From UBA2108 sp002713215 (GTDB lineage: Bacteria; Bacteroidota; Bacteroidia; Flavobacteriales_G; Salibacteraceae): 64,000 nt of DNA. Of the stretch, positions 7,293 to 17,355 are shown one piece after another (the stretch's first letter is position 1; every line of letters begins with the position of its first letter). The stretch lies in NCBI GenBank assembly GCA_937891015.1, contig CALAPY010000063.1, forward strand, positions 36,644 through 100,643, written 5' to 3'. The position numbers were made by a program, and so were the translations under genes. The notes below the pieces were generated by a model. It saw only the letters and a program-made list of their open reading frames with translations. It did no database searches and was not told where the DNA came from.

Positions 7293-10200
7293 ATGAGTGA
7301 AAAAAAATACTGGAATAGCTTAGATCAACTTAACGGTGATTCAACATTCGTGGAAGAAGCTCAGCGTGAGTTCAAAAGCGAATTGCCAGTTGAGGAGTTT
7401 TTAGCAAAAGACTCTTTAACTGATACTTCTTCTTCACGAAGAGATTTCTTGAAATTCATGGGCTTTAGTATCAGTGCTGCCGCACTTGCTGCATGCGAAG
7501 CACCAGTTACCAAAGCATTGCCTTATGTGGTAAAGCCAGAAGAAGTTACTCCTGGAGTTGCTAACTGGTATGCTTCTACTTACAATAATGGAGGTGGTTT
7601 TGCTAGTATTCTGGTAAAAACCCGTGAAGGTCGTCCGATTTTCATCAAACCTAATAACGCTTACCCTGAAGCAATGAGAGGTGTTAGCGCTAGAGCTAAT
7701 GCATCTGTAATTGAGCTTTACGACGATAATCGTTATACTGGTCCTTTAATGAATGGTGAAGACACGGATTGGGATACGATTGATTCTGATATTGCTATCA
7801 AGTTAAAGCGAATCAAAGCAAAAGGTGGGAGAGTAGTTGTTTTGAGTTCTTCTACTTCTAGTCCTTCTACCAGGAAAGTATATGAATCGTTTACTTCGAA
7901 TTTTTCAGGCTCCTCAGCTAATGAAGCTGAAGCAACTGGTGATGCTGAAGAAACGGACGTAATGAATAAGGTAAACGACGCTGTCGTTTATTATGATGCT
8001 CAGAATTACGAAGGTATTTTAAGTGCCAACCAGGATGATTTTGGTGTTGCTGCTTTGCCTTCTTTCGATTTTACAAAAGCCAAAGTCGTGGTTAGTATCA
8101 ACGCAGACTTCTTGTCAAGTTGGTTGGATGCTACAGCCAATTCTAAAGGATACGTTCAAAAGAGAAATCCTGATAATGCATGGATGTCCAGGCATTTTCA
8201 GTTTGAAACAAATATGACAACATCTGGTGCTGCCGCTGATGTCAGAGGAGCTATTAAACCTTCTGAAACTGGTGAGGTTGCCAAAATGTTGTACAATGCC
8301 ATTGCTAAAAAAGCCGGAGTGGTTACTGCCGCTTCAGGAAGCTTAGCCAACGACGATAACGATGTCGCTGCCAAGGTTGAGAAAGCTGCGGGTGAATTGT
8401 GGGCAAACAAAGGCGCTGGTTTAGTAATGTGTGGATCGAATAATCGTTCGGTTCAGCAAGTGGTGAACGCCATAAACAACTTATTAGGAAACTACGGACA
8501 AACCATTTCAATGTCTAAAACCAACAATCTGTATAATTCAAACAGCGGGTTAGATGGTCTTATAGCAGACATGAAATCAGGTTCTGTAGATGCTTTAATT
8601 ATAGCTGGAGCTAATCCTGCTTATTCACTCCCAGGTTCAATGGGATTTGAAGAAGCATTGGCTAAGGTTGGATTAACCATTAGTTTGGCTGATCGTCCGG
8701 ATGAAACTTCTACTTTGTGTGGTTACGTTTGTCCAGATAATTTCTTCCTCGAATCCTGGAACGATTATCAACCCTATACGGGTGTTTATACCATGGCGCA
8801 GCCCACTATCAGGCCGTTGTTTAATACACGCCAGGCTCAGGAGTCACTATTAACCTGGATGGGAGTAGATGCTAATTATTACGATTATATCAAATCCGTT
8901 TGGAAAACTTCTATCCTGTCAGGTGTAGCTGATCAAATTGCTTCCGATGATGCATTTAATCGCGCTCAACAGAAAGGAGTTTATTTAATCACTAATACCA
9001 ATCCAGAGCCTCAGTATGTAGGTAATGTATTAAATGCGGCAAAAAAGATTGGTGTTTCTACAGGAACATGGGAAGCTCAATTGTATTTTTCTACAGCAAT
9101 TGGTGATGGATCTCAGGCAAATAACCCACACCTTCAGGAATTACCCGATTCAGTTACCAAAATATCCTGGGATAACTATGTTACCATGGCGCCTTCAGAT
9201 ATGTTGGAGAATGGATGGGAAACCAGAACTGCTCAAGAAACACCTGCTAACCTGGTTACCGTTACCATTAATGGTTATTCGGTAAACCTTCCGGCAGTTG
9301 CCTCTCCTGGTCAGAAAAAAGGAACCATTGGTATTGCTTTAGGTTACGGTAGGTCGGTTTCTGGCCCAACAGGTCAAACGGGTCAAAACCTTTACGGAAG
9401 TTTATCATTCGAGAATGGAACGTATTCTTATTCTGCAAGTGACGTAAGCGTGGTTGATGCTGGTGAAAAGTATCAGATTGCTTCAGTTCAGACTCATCAT
9501 ACCATGATGGGAAGGAAGATTGTTAATGAAACTGATTTTGTTACTTTCAAACAAGTAGACAAAAACGATGAGGTTAAAGGTTGGAATAAGGACGTTAAGT
9601 TACTCGATGCCTTTGGACGTGATACTCCGGTTAAAGAAATGAACCTATGGGATGACCACGGAATCGAACTGGGTCATCGTTGGGGATTAAGTGTTGATCT
9701 GAATGCTTGTACCGGATGTGGTGCTTGTGTTACAGCTTGTCACATAGAAAATAATGTTGCCGTTGTTGGTAAAGATGAGATTCGCAGAACACGTAGTATG
9801 TTCTGGTTAAGAGTTGATCGTTACTACTCCAGTGACACTACCGAAGAAAACGCTAAAGAAAGCGGTAAAGGTGTCATGGACATGTATGCTGATATGGAGA
9901 TTCCTTCAGATTACCCTGAAGTGGTTTTCCAACCTGTCATGTGTCAGCACTGTAATCACGCTCCATGTGAAACCGTTTGTCCTGTTGCCGCAACAACGCA
10001 TAGTGAAGAAGGGTTGAATCAAATGGCGTATAACCGTTGTATTGGAACTCGTTACTGCGCAGCTAACTGTCCTTACAAAGTGAGAAGGTTTAATTGGTTT
10101 AACTACAATAAAGATCCTAAATTCACGGACATTAACCCAAGCCAGAACGATTTGGCAAGAATGGTATTGAACCCCGATGTTGTAGTAAGGTCCAGAGGAG

Positions 10201-10469
10201 TTATTGAGAAGTGTTCTTTCTGCGTTCAAAAAATTCAAGATGGTAAGTTGGTTGCTAAGAAAGCAGGTCGTCCCGTTCAGGATGGCGATGTAGTTAGTGC
10301 TTGTGCTTCTGCATGTCCGACCAATGCAATTTCATTTGGAGATTTAAATGATTCAAAATCTAAGGTAAGAGCTGATTTTGACAACGATAGAGCTTATTTT
10401 ATGGTAGAAGAGGTTGGAACTCAGCCGAATGTATCATATATGACTAAGGTTAGAAATAGAAAAGCATAA
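7293..10469 (+). CDS. actB: Alternative complex III ActB, molybdopterin-like plus ferredoxin subunit
   Basis: A 1058-residue protein. A twin-arginine motif (SSSRRDFLKF, RR at 49-50) runs into a lipobox-like LAAC with Cys68, suggesting Tat export and lipidation. The long central part resembles the molybdopterin-oxidoreductase fold, which in ActB carries no Mo cofactor. The C-terminal third is a ferredoxin-like domain with Cys clusters starting at C806 (CTGCGAC), C884 (CQHCNHAPC), C916 (CIGTRYC), C974 (CSFC) and C1004 (CASACP), enough for the set of iron-sulfur clusters known in this subunit. It forms the periplasmic electron wire between the quinol-oxidising membrane subunit and ActA. Confidence 0.95.
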   Translation: MSEKKYWNSLDQLNGDSTFVEEAQREFKSELPVEEFLAKDSLTDTSSSRRDFLKFMGFSISAAALAACEAPVTKALPYVVKPEEVTPGVANWYASTYNNGGGFASILVKTREGRPIFIKPNNAYPEAMRGVSARANASVIELYDDNRYTGPLMNGEDTDWDTIDSDIAIKLKRIKAKGGRVVVLSSSTSSPSTRKVYESFTSNFSGSSANEAEATGDAEETDVMNKVNDAVVYYDAQNYEGILSANQDDFGVAALPSFDFTKAKVVVSINADFLSSWLDATANSKGYVQKRNPDNAWMSRHFQFETNMTTSGAAADVRGAIKPSETGEVAKMLYNAIAKKAGVVTAASGSLANDDNDVAAKVEKAAGELWANKGAGLVMCGSNNRSVQQVVNAINNLLGNYGQTISMSKTNNLYNSNSGLDGLIADMKSGSVDALIIAGANPAYSLPGSMGFEEALAKVGLTISLADRPDETSTLCGYVCPDNFFLESWNDYQPYTGVYTMAQPTIRPLFNTRQAQESLLTWMGVDANYYDYIKSVWKTSILSGVADQIASDDAFNRAQQKGVYLITNTNPEPQYVGNVLNAAKKIGVSTGTWEAQLYFSTAIGDGSQANNPHLQELPDSVTKISWDNYVTMAPSDMLENGWETRTAQETPANLVTVTINGYSVNLPAVASPGQKKGTIGIALGYGRSVSGPTGQTGQNLYGSLSFENGTYSYSASDVSVVDAGEKYQIASVQTHHTMMGRKIVNETDFVTFKQVDKNDEVKGWNKDVKLLDAFGRDTPVKEMNLWDDHGIELGHRWGLSVDLNACTGCGACVTACHIENNVAVVGKDEIRRTRSMFWLRVDRYYSSDTTEENAKESGKGVMDMYADMEIPSDYPEVVFQPVMCQHCNHAPCETVCPVAATTHSEEGLNQMAYNRCIGTRYCAANCPYKVRRFNWFNYNKDPKFTDINPSQNDLARMVLNPDVVVRSRGVIEKCSFCVQKIQDGKLVAKKAGRPVQDGDVVSACASACPTNAISFGDLNDSKSKVRADFDNDRAYFMVEEVGTQPNVSYMTKVRNRKA

Positions 10470-10492
10470 TAAAGAAATAGAAAATTTGATCC

Positions 10493-11866
10493 ATGCATAA
10501 GGAATCAGAAATACGTTACCCCCTCATTCTAGGAGATAAGAATTATCACCAGATAACGGAAGATGTTTGTGCGCCTTTGGAAGGTCGAGCAAATAAGCTT
10601 TGGTATTTAGCCTTCAGTATTGCTGCTGTTGCTGCGCTATGGGGGCTTGGATGTATCATGTATACCATTGGCCGGGGAATTGGTGTTTGGGGTTTAAATA
10701 CCACCATCGATTGGGCCTGGGACATTACTAACTTCGTTTGGTGGGTTGGGATTGGACACGCCGGAACATTGATTTCAGCGGTTCTTTTATTATTTCGTCA
10801 GAAATGGAGAATGGCAATTAACCGTTCTGCTGAAGCGATGACCATTTTTGCCGTAATGATGGCAGCACTTTTCCCGGGAATTCACATGGGGAGAATATGG
10901 ATGGCCTACTGGGTTTTCCCAATTCCAAATCAATTTGGTTCATTGTGGGTAAACTTTAACTCACCACTTTTGTGGGATGTATTTGCGATCTCGACTTATT
11001 TCTCTGTTTCACTTGTATTTTGGTACATTGGACTTATTCCTGATTTTGCAACTGTACGAGACAGAGCCACCAGAAAAATCCCTAAGTCTATCTACTCAGT
11101 GTTAGCATTTGGATGGAGTGGAAAAGTGAAGCAATGGATTCGTTTTGAAGAAATTTCTTTGGTACTTGCCGGTTTGGCAACACCGCTGGTGTTTTCTGTA
11201 CACTCTATTGTATCTATGGACTTTGCAACTTCGGTTATTCCAGGATGGCACACAACGATTTTCCCTCCTTACTTTGTTGCGGGGGCGATCTTTTCGGGTT
11301 TTGCTATGGTACAAACTCTGTTGATTACCGCAAGAAAGGTAGTTAACCTTGAATCGTACATTACAAGAAAGCATATCGAGTACATGAACATAGTAATTGT
11401 AATTACAGGTTCTATGGTAGGTATTGCTTATTTAAGCGAGCTGTTTATCGCTTGGTACTCAGGAGTAGAGTTTGAACAATATGCCTTCTTAAATAGAGCA
11501 ACCGGTCCTTACTGGTGGGCATACGCTTCCATGATGACCTGTAATGTTATTATTCCTTTAACATTCTTCGTCGAAAAGCTTAGAAAGAACATAGTCTATT
11601 CTTGGATCATATCAATTTTCGTGAATATTGGTATGTGGTTCGAGAGATTTGTAATTATCGTAACCTCTCTTCACAGAGATTACATTCCAAGTAACTGGAC
11701 CATGTTCCACCCAACTTTTGTGGATATTGGAATTTTTATTGGAACCATTGGAATATTCGGAGTACTGTTTTTACTATACGCAAGAACATTCCCGGTATTG
11801 GCATTGAATGAATTGAAGACGATTTTGAAATCTTCAGGAGAGAATTATAAAAAACAACAACATTAA
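10493..11866 (+). CDS. actC: Alternative complex III ActC, NrfD/PsrC-like membrane subunit
   Basis: A 457-residue integral membrane protein with about ten hydrophobic helices. It belongs to the NrfD/PsrC family, which in ACIII forms the menaquinol-oxidising membrane subunit. The N-terminal cytoplasmic stretch (HKESEIRYPLILGDKNYHQI) is typical of ActC. It lies 23 bases after actB and 14 before actD in the usual actABCDEF order. Quinone-site residues cannot be assigned confidently by eye. Confidence 0.94.
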   Translation: MHKESEIRYPLILGDKNYHQITEDVCAPLEGRANKLWYLAFSIAAVAALWGLGCIMYTIGRGIGVWGLNTTIDWAWDITNFVWWVGIGHAGTLISAVLLLFRQKWRMAINRSAEAMTIFAVMMAALFPGIHMGRIWMAYWVFPIPNQFGSLWVNFNSPLLWDVFAISTYFSVSLVFWYIGLIPDFATVRDRATRKIPKSIYSVLAFGWSGKVKQWIRFEEISLVLAGLATPLVFSVHSIVSMDFATSVIPGWHTTIFPPYFVAGAIFSGFAMVQTLLITARKVVNLESYITRKHIEYMNIVIVITGSMVGIAYLSELFIAWYSGVEFEQYAFLNRATGPYWWAYASMMTCNVIIPLTFFVEKLRKNIVYSWIISIFVNIGMWFERFVIIVTSLHRDYIPSNWTMFHPTFVDIGIFIGTIGIFGVLFLLYARTFPVLALNELKTILKSSGENYKKQQH

Positions 11867-11880
11867 TTATAAGCACTGTA

Positions 11881-12411
11881 ATGAGTAGTGGAATGAAATT
11901 ATACGGGCTTTATAACGATGACGGGGTTCTGGTTGACGGTGCAAAAACACTGGTATCAAAAGGAATCAAAGTAAATGAGGTTTACTCCCCATTTCCTATC
12001 CACGGAATCGAAAGAATTATTGGAGTAAGGTGGACGCGAATTGCTATTGCCGGTTTCTTATATGGAATTACCGGAACTACATTGGCGTTGTTCGGTATGT
12101 CTTATTTTATGATTCAGGATTGGCCAATGATTATCGGAGGTAAACCCAATTTTGCATTTATACTTAATGTTCCAGCCTTTATTCCAATTACATTCGAGTT
12201 TACAGTCCTCTGTGCGGCTCATGGAATGGCATTAACCTATTTCATACGAAACTGGACACTGCCTGGTGTAAAGGCGAAAAACCCTCACCCAAGAACAACA
12301 GACGATCATTTTGCAATTGAATTGGTACCAGAAGATATTAAAGATTATTCAAAAGAAGATTTGACTTCTTTATTGAAAGAAACTGGTACAGTTGAAGTAT
12401 TTGAAAAGTAA
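11881..12411 (+). CDS. actD: Alternative complex III ActD (DUF3341)
   Basis: A 176-residue protein with two hydrophobic segments (about 58-80 and 98-122) connected by a short loop, and polar ends that would be cytoplasmic. This is the DUF3341/ActD architecture: a small membrane subunit contacting ActC and ActF with no cofactor of its own. The segment YSPFPIHGIERIIGVRWTRI before the first helix is characteristic of the family. It is followed immediately by actE. Confidence 0.93.
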   Translation: MSSGMKLYGLYNDDGVLVDGAKTLVSKGIKVNEVYSPFPIHGIERIIGVRWTRIAIAGFLYGITGTTLALFGMSYFMIQDWPMIIGGKPNFAFILNVPAFIPITFEFTVLCAAHGMALTYFIRNWTLPGVKAKNPHPRTTDDHFAIELVPEDIKDYSKEDLTSLLKETGTVEVFEK

Positions 12412-12415
12412 AAGG

Positions 12416-13060
12416 ATGAAGAAATCTAACGCATCGATGAAATCATTTGCCTCTATCCTCGGGCTTTTTGTCTTAGGAGTAGTTGTGTTACAATCTTGTA
12501 AGTCCGATCCTAATAGTCCGGGCTTTGAGTATATGCCTGACATGTATCGCTCGCCTTCCTATGAAACGTATGGAACTGGTTTAGAACCTACGGGTGCTTC
12601 GGCTAGGGTTCCCGCTGAAAACTCAATTGCTATGGGAGAAGATAATTTACCCTATCCATATCCTAACACATTTGAGGGTTATGAAGCCGCAGGGATGAAC
12701 TTAAAAAATCCATTGGCTTGGAATGACGAAAACATTGCCAAAGGGAAGGCAAACTACATGAGATTTTGTGTGCATTGTCATGGGAAGAAAGGAAAAGGAG
12801 ATGGTACTGTACCTACAAATAGCGAATATCCTAATCCTCCAGCATACGATGCTGGGTTAAAAGATTTGCCTGCAGGTAAAATGTTCCATTCGTTGCAATG
12901 GGGAAAAAACCTTATGGGTTCACATGCCTCGCAAATGACTAAGACTGAGCGTTGGGAAGTTATTTTGTATGTGCAAACATTACAAGGTAAAACAGCTAAT
13001 GATTTAATGAATGTAGCCCCTGCAGATAGTGCAAGTGCTGCTGAAGGAAAGGAACAATAG
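12416..13060 (+). CDS. actE: Alternative complex III ActE, monoheme cytochrome c lipoprotein
   Basis: From ATG 12416, five bases after the actD stop, the protein is 214 residues. I prefer this to the in-frame ATG at 12392, which would overlap actD by 20 bases and lengthen the signal peptide for no reason. The N-terminus is a lipoprotein signal ending VVLQSC, with lipidation at about Cys28. One heme c site, CVHCH, is at residues 118-122, with downstream Met residues available as the sixth ligand. ActE is the monoheme subunit on the periplasmic face of ACIII, near ActA, and would be anchored by its lipid. Confidence 0.92.
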   Translation: MKKSNASMKSFASILGLFVLGVVVLQSCKSDPNSPGFEYMPDMYRSPSYETYGTGLEPTGASARVPAENSIAMGEDNLPYPYPNTFEGYEAAGMNLKNPLAWNDENIAKGKANYMRFCVHCHGKKGKGDGTVPTNSEYPNPPAYDAGLKDLPAGKMFHSLQWGKNLMGSHASQMTKTERWEVILYVQTLQGKTANDLMNVAPADSASAAEGKEQ

Positions 13061-13096
13061 AATTTGATCATAGAAAGTAGAAAAGAATAGAAATAA

Positions 13097-14302
13097 ATGG
13101 AACAGTTTATATTTTCTAGCAAAACAAAAAGGCTTACCTACATTTTAATGTCGTTTGGAGTAATCGCTCTTGTGTATGGTATTTTTCTGGCCGTTTCCGA
13201 TGTTGACGGAGCTCATCATTCAGGAACAAGACTATGGACAAACCTGCTGATCAATGGATTCTTTTTTATGGGAATCGCAGCATCGGCAATGTTCTTTTTT
13301 GCCGTTAATTATGCAGCCGAATCGGGATGGTGGGTTGTAATTAAAAGAATTCTTGAAGCCGTTGGTAGTTTCCTTCCGGTAGGTTCATTGGTTTTATTCA
13401 TTGTTCTTTTTGCCGGTGTTGCACACCAGCACCATATATGGCACTGGATGGATGCAGAGGCAGTAGCTGCTGATGAAGTTCTTCGGGGTAAGGCTCCTTA
13501 TTTGAACTGGATGTTTATGGCTGCGCGTCAGCTTATTATTCTTGGAGCATGGATTTTCATGTGGACCAGATTTAGGAAAAGATCATTAGAAGAAGATTTA
13601 GGCTTTGAGAGAAACAGACATTTTAAAAATGTTCGTGACGCTGCTATTTTCTTGATCATTTTTGGTTACCCCATTTCTACATTTGTTCCGTGGGATTGGA
13701 TCATGTCTATTGATGCCCATTGGTTTTCTACCCTATTTGGTTGGTATGTATTCTCAGGCCTTTGGCTGAGTTCGTTAGTGGTGACTACTCTTATGGTTAT
13801 CTGGTTGAAGAAACAGGGTTACATGAAAGATGTAAACGCTAGCCATATTCAGGATTTAGGAAAATGGGTCTTTGGAGTTTCCTTCTTATGGGCTTACCTG
13901 TTTTTCTCTCAGTTTATGCTTATCTGGTACTCCAATATTCCGGAAGAGGTGACCTATTTTCAGGTTCGTTTCGAAGAATACAAGTATTTGTATTGGTCTA
14001 TGTTCTTTGTCAATTTCGCATTTCCAATGATTGCTTTAATGGATAGAGATTCGAAAAGAAATTTCAGGTCGCTTACTGTTATTGGTATACTAATCTTCAT
14101 TGGACACTGGGTTGATACATATATGTTGATCACTCCTGCAACAATGAAGACTCATAGTACGATTGGAATTGTTGAAATAGGGTTGGGACTTGGTTTCTTA
14201 GGTTTGTTTTTGTTTGTGGTTTTGAACACACTTACAAAGGCGCCATTAATGGCTAAGAATCATCCGTTTTTTGAGGAAAGCGTACATCATGAAATTCATT
14301 AA
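13097..14302 (+). CDS. actF: Alternative complex III ActF, membrane subunit
   Basis: A 401-residue polytopic membrane protein with about ten helices, the second large membrane subunit of ACIII and a distant relative of ActC in the NrfD superfamily. Conserved-looking features include HHSGTRLWTNLLINGFFFMG near the N-terminus and the HQHHIWHWMD segment near residue 113. It completes the actABCDEF set; the complex oxidises menaquinol. coxM starts 37 bases later, so ACIII and its oxidase partner appear to be expressed together. Confidence 0.93.
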   Translation: MEQFIFSSKTKRLTYILMSFGVIALVYGIFLAVSDVDGAHHSGTRLWTNLLINGFFFMGIAASAMFFFAVNYAAESGWWVVIKRILEAVGSFLPVGSLVLFIVLFAGVAHQHHIWHWMDAEAVAADEVLRGKAPYLNWMFMAARQLIILGAWIFMWTRFRKRSLEEDLGFERNRHFKNVRDAAIFLIIFGYPISTFVPWDWIMSIDAHWFSTLFGWYVFSGLWLSSLVVTTLMVIWLKKQGYMKDVNASHIQDLGKWVFGVSFLWAYLFFSQFMLIWYSNIPEEVTYFQVRFEEYKYLYWSMFFVNFAFPMIALMDRDSKRNFRSLTVIGILIFIGHWVDTYMLITPATMKTHSTIGIVEIGLGLGFLGLFLFVVLNTLTKAPLMAKNHPFFEESVHHEIH

Positions 14303-14339
14303 TTAGATAATTAAGAAATAGAAAAATAGAGTAGATAAC

Positions 14340-15491
14340 ATGACTACATTTCTAATATATCTCGTTTTAATTCTAGGAATCGTCGCCCTAGTACAACTAA
14401 TTAGAGTATCTGAGATTTCTAATTTTTTGAATGGTGAGGACGGAATTATGGTCACCGACAAAGAGACCAATAACATCCGTTACATGTTTGTTGCATTTTT
14501 TGCTGCTTTCATTGGATTTTATGGTTGGTTGGTTTGGAGGTTTTGGGACATTCTTCTGCCGGCAGCCGCTTCTGAACATGGTAAGGCTATCGATACATTA
14601 ATGAATTTAAATATTGCGTTGATAACAATTGTTTTCGTCGCCCTACATATTGTTCTTTCTTACTTTTTGTTTCGATATGCTAAAACGAAAAATGAAAAGG
14701 CCACTTTTAATACACACAGCAATAAGCTTGAATTAATTTGGACGATAACTCCAGCGGTATTTTTAGCGGGAATAATCATTTTTGGCATTAGTGCCTGGAA
14801 CGATGCCATGCGTAACGTTCCTGAAGATGCCATTAACATTGAACTTTACGCCAGACAGTTCGACTGGACTGCTCGATATGCAGGAAAGGATAATGTACTG
14901 GGGAAAGCCAACTTTAGAATGATTAATGGAACTAATGCCCTAGGAATTATAAACGAGAAATCAATTAATGATCGTTTAAGCGCATACAATGAAAAAATTG
15001 CCGAATTGGAGGAAAGCCGAAAGAGCGTATTTCCAGGAGGTACCAATGATCAGGAAATTTTGGAGGAGATAACACTTCAAAAAAAGCATAGAGCATATAT
15101 TGAGCAATTGCAGGCTCAAAATAATGTTGAGAGTTATTCGGTAGCTGATGACGACATATTAGCTAAGGTTGAATTCCACATTCCAATAAATAAACCGATT
15201 AATTTTCAGATTAGGTCTCAGGATGTGATTCACTCTGCTTATATGCCGCATTTTAGGGCTCAGATGAATGCTGTACCGGGAATGATGACACAATTTTATT
15301 TCACACCGACAATGACCACAGAACAAATGAGAGCTAAGTTGGGTAATCCTGATTTTAACTACATATTATTGTGTAATAAGATTTGTGGTGCGGCTCACTA
15401 CAACATGCAGATGAATATTGTGGTTGAATCGGAAGAGGATTACAATAAATGGTTATCAGAACAGCCTAAGTTTTTTACGGCTGAAAAATAA
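14340..15491 (+). CDS. coxM: Cytochrome c oxidase subunit II with CuA site
   Basis: A 383-residue protein with three hydrophobic helices (N-terminal, about 55-75 and about 90-115, with a further one near 137-155) followed by a periplasmic cupredoxin domain. The CuA ligands are intact: H298 in IHSAYMPHF, and C345, C349, H353 and M356 in CNKICGAAHYNM. No heme-binding CxxCH follows, so this is an aa3- rather than caa3-type subunit. A charged, coiled-coil-like insertion of about 70 residues (roughly 200-270, NDRLSAYNEKIAELEESRK onward) splits the cupredoxin domain before its last strands. It is between actF and the subunit I gene. Confidence 0.95.
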   Translation: MTTFLIYLVLILGIVALVQLIRVSEISNFLNGEDGIMVTDKETNNIRYMFVAFFAAFIGFYGWLVWRFWDILLPAAASEHGKAIDTLMNLNIALITIVFVALHIVLSYFLFRYAKTKNEKATFNTHSNKLELIWTITPAVFLAGIIIFGISAWNDAMRNVPEDAINIELYARQFDWTARYAGKDNVLGKANFRMINGTNALGIINEKSINDRLSAYNEKIAELEESRKSVFPGGTNDQEILEEITLQKKHRAYIEQLQAQNNVESYSVADDDILAKVEFHIPINKPINFQIRSQDVIHSAYMPHFRAQMNAVPGMMTQFYFTPTMTTEQMRAKLGNPDFNYILLCNKICGAAHYNMQMNIVVESEEDYNKWLSEQPKFFTAEK

Positions 15492-15518
15492 AATAGAACT
15501 TAAAAAGGATTTATAGAA

Positions 15519-17276
15519 ATGTCAGGTCACAAAGAACCATTCATAACGAAGTATCTTTTTAGTTACGATCATAAAATGATTTCGCGTCAGTTTTTATTGA
15601 CGGGAACCATCATGGCGTTTGTCGGGATGGTTATGTCGCTTTTATTTCGATTGCAGTTGTCTTCTCCTGGTGAAAGCTTTTGGATTTTAAATTTTTTACT
15701 AGGAGACAAATGGGCTCCCGATGGTGTTCTTGATCCCAATATGTACCTGGCCTTGGTTACTATTCACGGTACTATCATGGTATTCTTCCTGCTTACAGCT
15801 GGACTGAGTGGAACGTTCGCCAACTTGCTTATTCCGCTTCAGATTGGTGCTCGCGATATGGCATCAGGAATGTTAAATATGCTGTCTTACTGGTTTTTCT
15901 TTGGATCATCTGTGGTTATGATCATTTCGCTTTTTGTTGAAGCAGGACCGGCTGCGGGAGGTTGGACAGTTTATCCACCATTAAGTGCATTACCAGAAGC
16001 CATGCCTGGCTCCGGACTTGGAATGACGCTATGGTTGGTGAGTATGTCCTTGTTCATTGTCTCTTCTTTGTTGGGAGGGCTGAACTACATTGTAACCATT
16101 ATAAACCTTAGAACAAAAGGAATGTCTATGACCCGGTTACCGCTGAGTATTTGGGCACTATTTCTTACTGCTATTCTTGGTGTATTATCGTTTCCGGTTC
16201 TTTTCGCTGCGGCTCTGTTGCTGATTTTCGATAGAACATTTGGGACTTCATTTTACCTGAGTGATATTTTCATTGCCGGAGAGGCACTGGATCGAACAGG
16301 TGGTTCACCTCTTTTATATCACCATTTATTTTGGTTCTTGGGTCACCCGGAAGTGTACATTATTTTACTACCGGCATTAGGATTAACTTCTGAAATCATT
16401 TCATGTAACTCTCGTAAACCAATTTTTGGATATAGAGCCATGATTGGTTCATTGTTGGCAATTGGCTTCCTTTCGTTTATTGTTTGGGGTCACCACATGT
16501 ACATAAGTGGAATGAACCCATTTTTGGGTGATGTATTTACATTCACCACTCTTTTGATTGCTATTCCTTCAGCAGTAAAAGTATTTAACTACTTGTCTAC
16601 TTTATGGCAAGGAAAGATCAACTTTACTCCAGCTATGATGTTTGCCGTTGCAATGGTATCAACATTTATTACGGGTGGAGTTACCGGTATCATATTAGCG
16701 GATGCTGCGCTAGATATTAATGTGCATGACACTTACTTTGTGGTAGCTCACTTCCACATTGTTATGGGGCTATCTGCAGTAATGGCTATGTTCGCAGGTG
16801 TATACCATTGGTTCCCAAAAATGTGGGGTAGAATGTTAAATAAGAAACTTGGTTACATCCACTTTTGGATAACGTTTGCTTGTGCTTATGGGGTATTCTT
16901 CCCGCAGCACATTCAAGGTTTAGCCGGTTTACCTCGTCGTTATTATTCTTATTCTGAATTCCCAATGTTTGAAGGAGTTGCTGATATCGCAATGATCGTT
17001 ACTGTATTTGCAGTTATCGGTGGTTTAATTCAGTTTTTGTTCTTATTTAATTTGGTTTACAGCATGTTCAGAGGGCCAAAAGCTCCTCAAAATCCATGGA
17101 GATCAAATACGTTGGAATGGACAACTCCTGTGGAGCATATGCACGGAAACTGGCCTGGTGAATTGCCAACCGTTCACAGATGGGCTTATGATTACAGTAA
17201 TCCGGCACATGAAGAAGATTTTGTACCCCAAATTGTACCGCTCAAAGATGGAGAGGTAGATGGCGGTGGTCATTAA
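15519..17276 (+). CDS. coxN: Cytochrome c oxidase subunit I
   Basis: A 585-residue protein with at least twelve membrane helices. Key sites are visible: the low-spin heme His in VTIHGTIMV, the CuB His/Tyr crosslink motif GHPEVYI, the HH pair in WGHHMYISG, and the closing HDTYFVVAHFHIVMG, which holds the high- and low-spin heme ligands. It contains the heme a-CuB centre that reduces oxygen to water and pumps protons. HPEVY places it in the A-type family. It ends the act-cox operon; a strong terminator follows. Confidence 0.97.
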   Translation: MSGHKEPFITKYLFSYDHKMISRQFLLTGTIMAFVGMVMSLLFRLQLSSPGESFWILNFLLGDKWAPDGVLDPNMYLALVTIHGTIMVFFLLTAGLSGTFANLLIPLQIGARDMASGMLNMLSYWFFFGSSVVMIISLFVEAGPAAGGWTVYPPLSALPEAMPGSGLGMTLWLVSMSLFIVSSLLGGLNYIVTIINLRTKGMSMTRLPLSIWALFLTAILGVLSFPVLFAAALLLIFDRTFGTSFYLSDIFIAGEALDRTGGSPLLYHHLFWFLGHPEVYIILLPALGLTSEIISCNSRKPIFGYRAMIGSLLAIGFLSFIVWGHHMYISGMNPFLGDVFTFTTLLIAIPSAVKVFNYLSTLWQGKINFTPAMMFAVAMVSTFITGGVTGIILADAALDINVHDTYFVVAHFHIVMGLSAVMAMFAGVYHWFPKMWGRMLNKKLGYIHFWITFACAYGVFFPQHIQGLAGLPRRYYSYSEFPMFEGVADIAMIVTVFAVIGGLIQFLFLFNLVYSMFRGPKAPQNPWRSNTLEWTTPVEHMHGNWPGELPTVHRWAYDYSNPAHEEDFVPQIVPLKDGEVDGGGH

Positions 17277-17295
17277 TAAAAAACTTTAAAAAATG

Positions 17296-17326
17296 AAAAG
17301 CCCTGCCTAAGTAGGGCTTTTTTTTT
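17296..17326 (+). terminator. Rho-independent terminator of the act-cox operon
   Basis: AAAAGCCCT (17296-17304) pairs perfectly with AGGGCTTTT (17313-17321) around an eight-base loop, and the T run continues to 17326. Confidence 0.92.
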
Positions 17327-17329
17327 GGC

Positions 17330-17337
17330 TACATTTG
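17330..17337 (+). promoter_or_regulatory. TAnnTTTG promoter element for ruvB-queG
   Basis: TACATTTG begins four bases after the end of the preceding terminator and 26 bases before the ruvB ATG. No -33 TTG is evident at the expected spacing. Confidence 0.55.
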
Positions 17338-17355
17338 GAGTAGTCGCTTCCTAAA

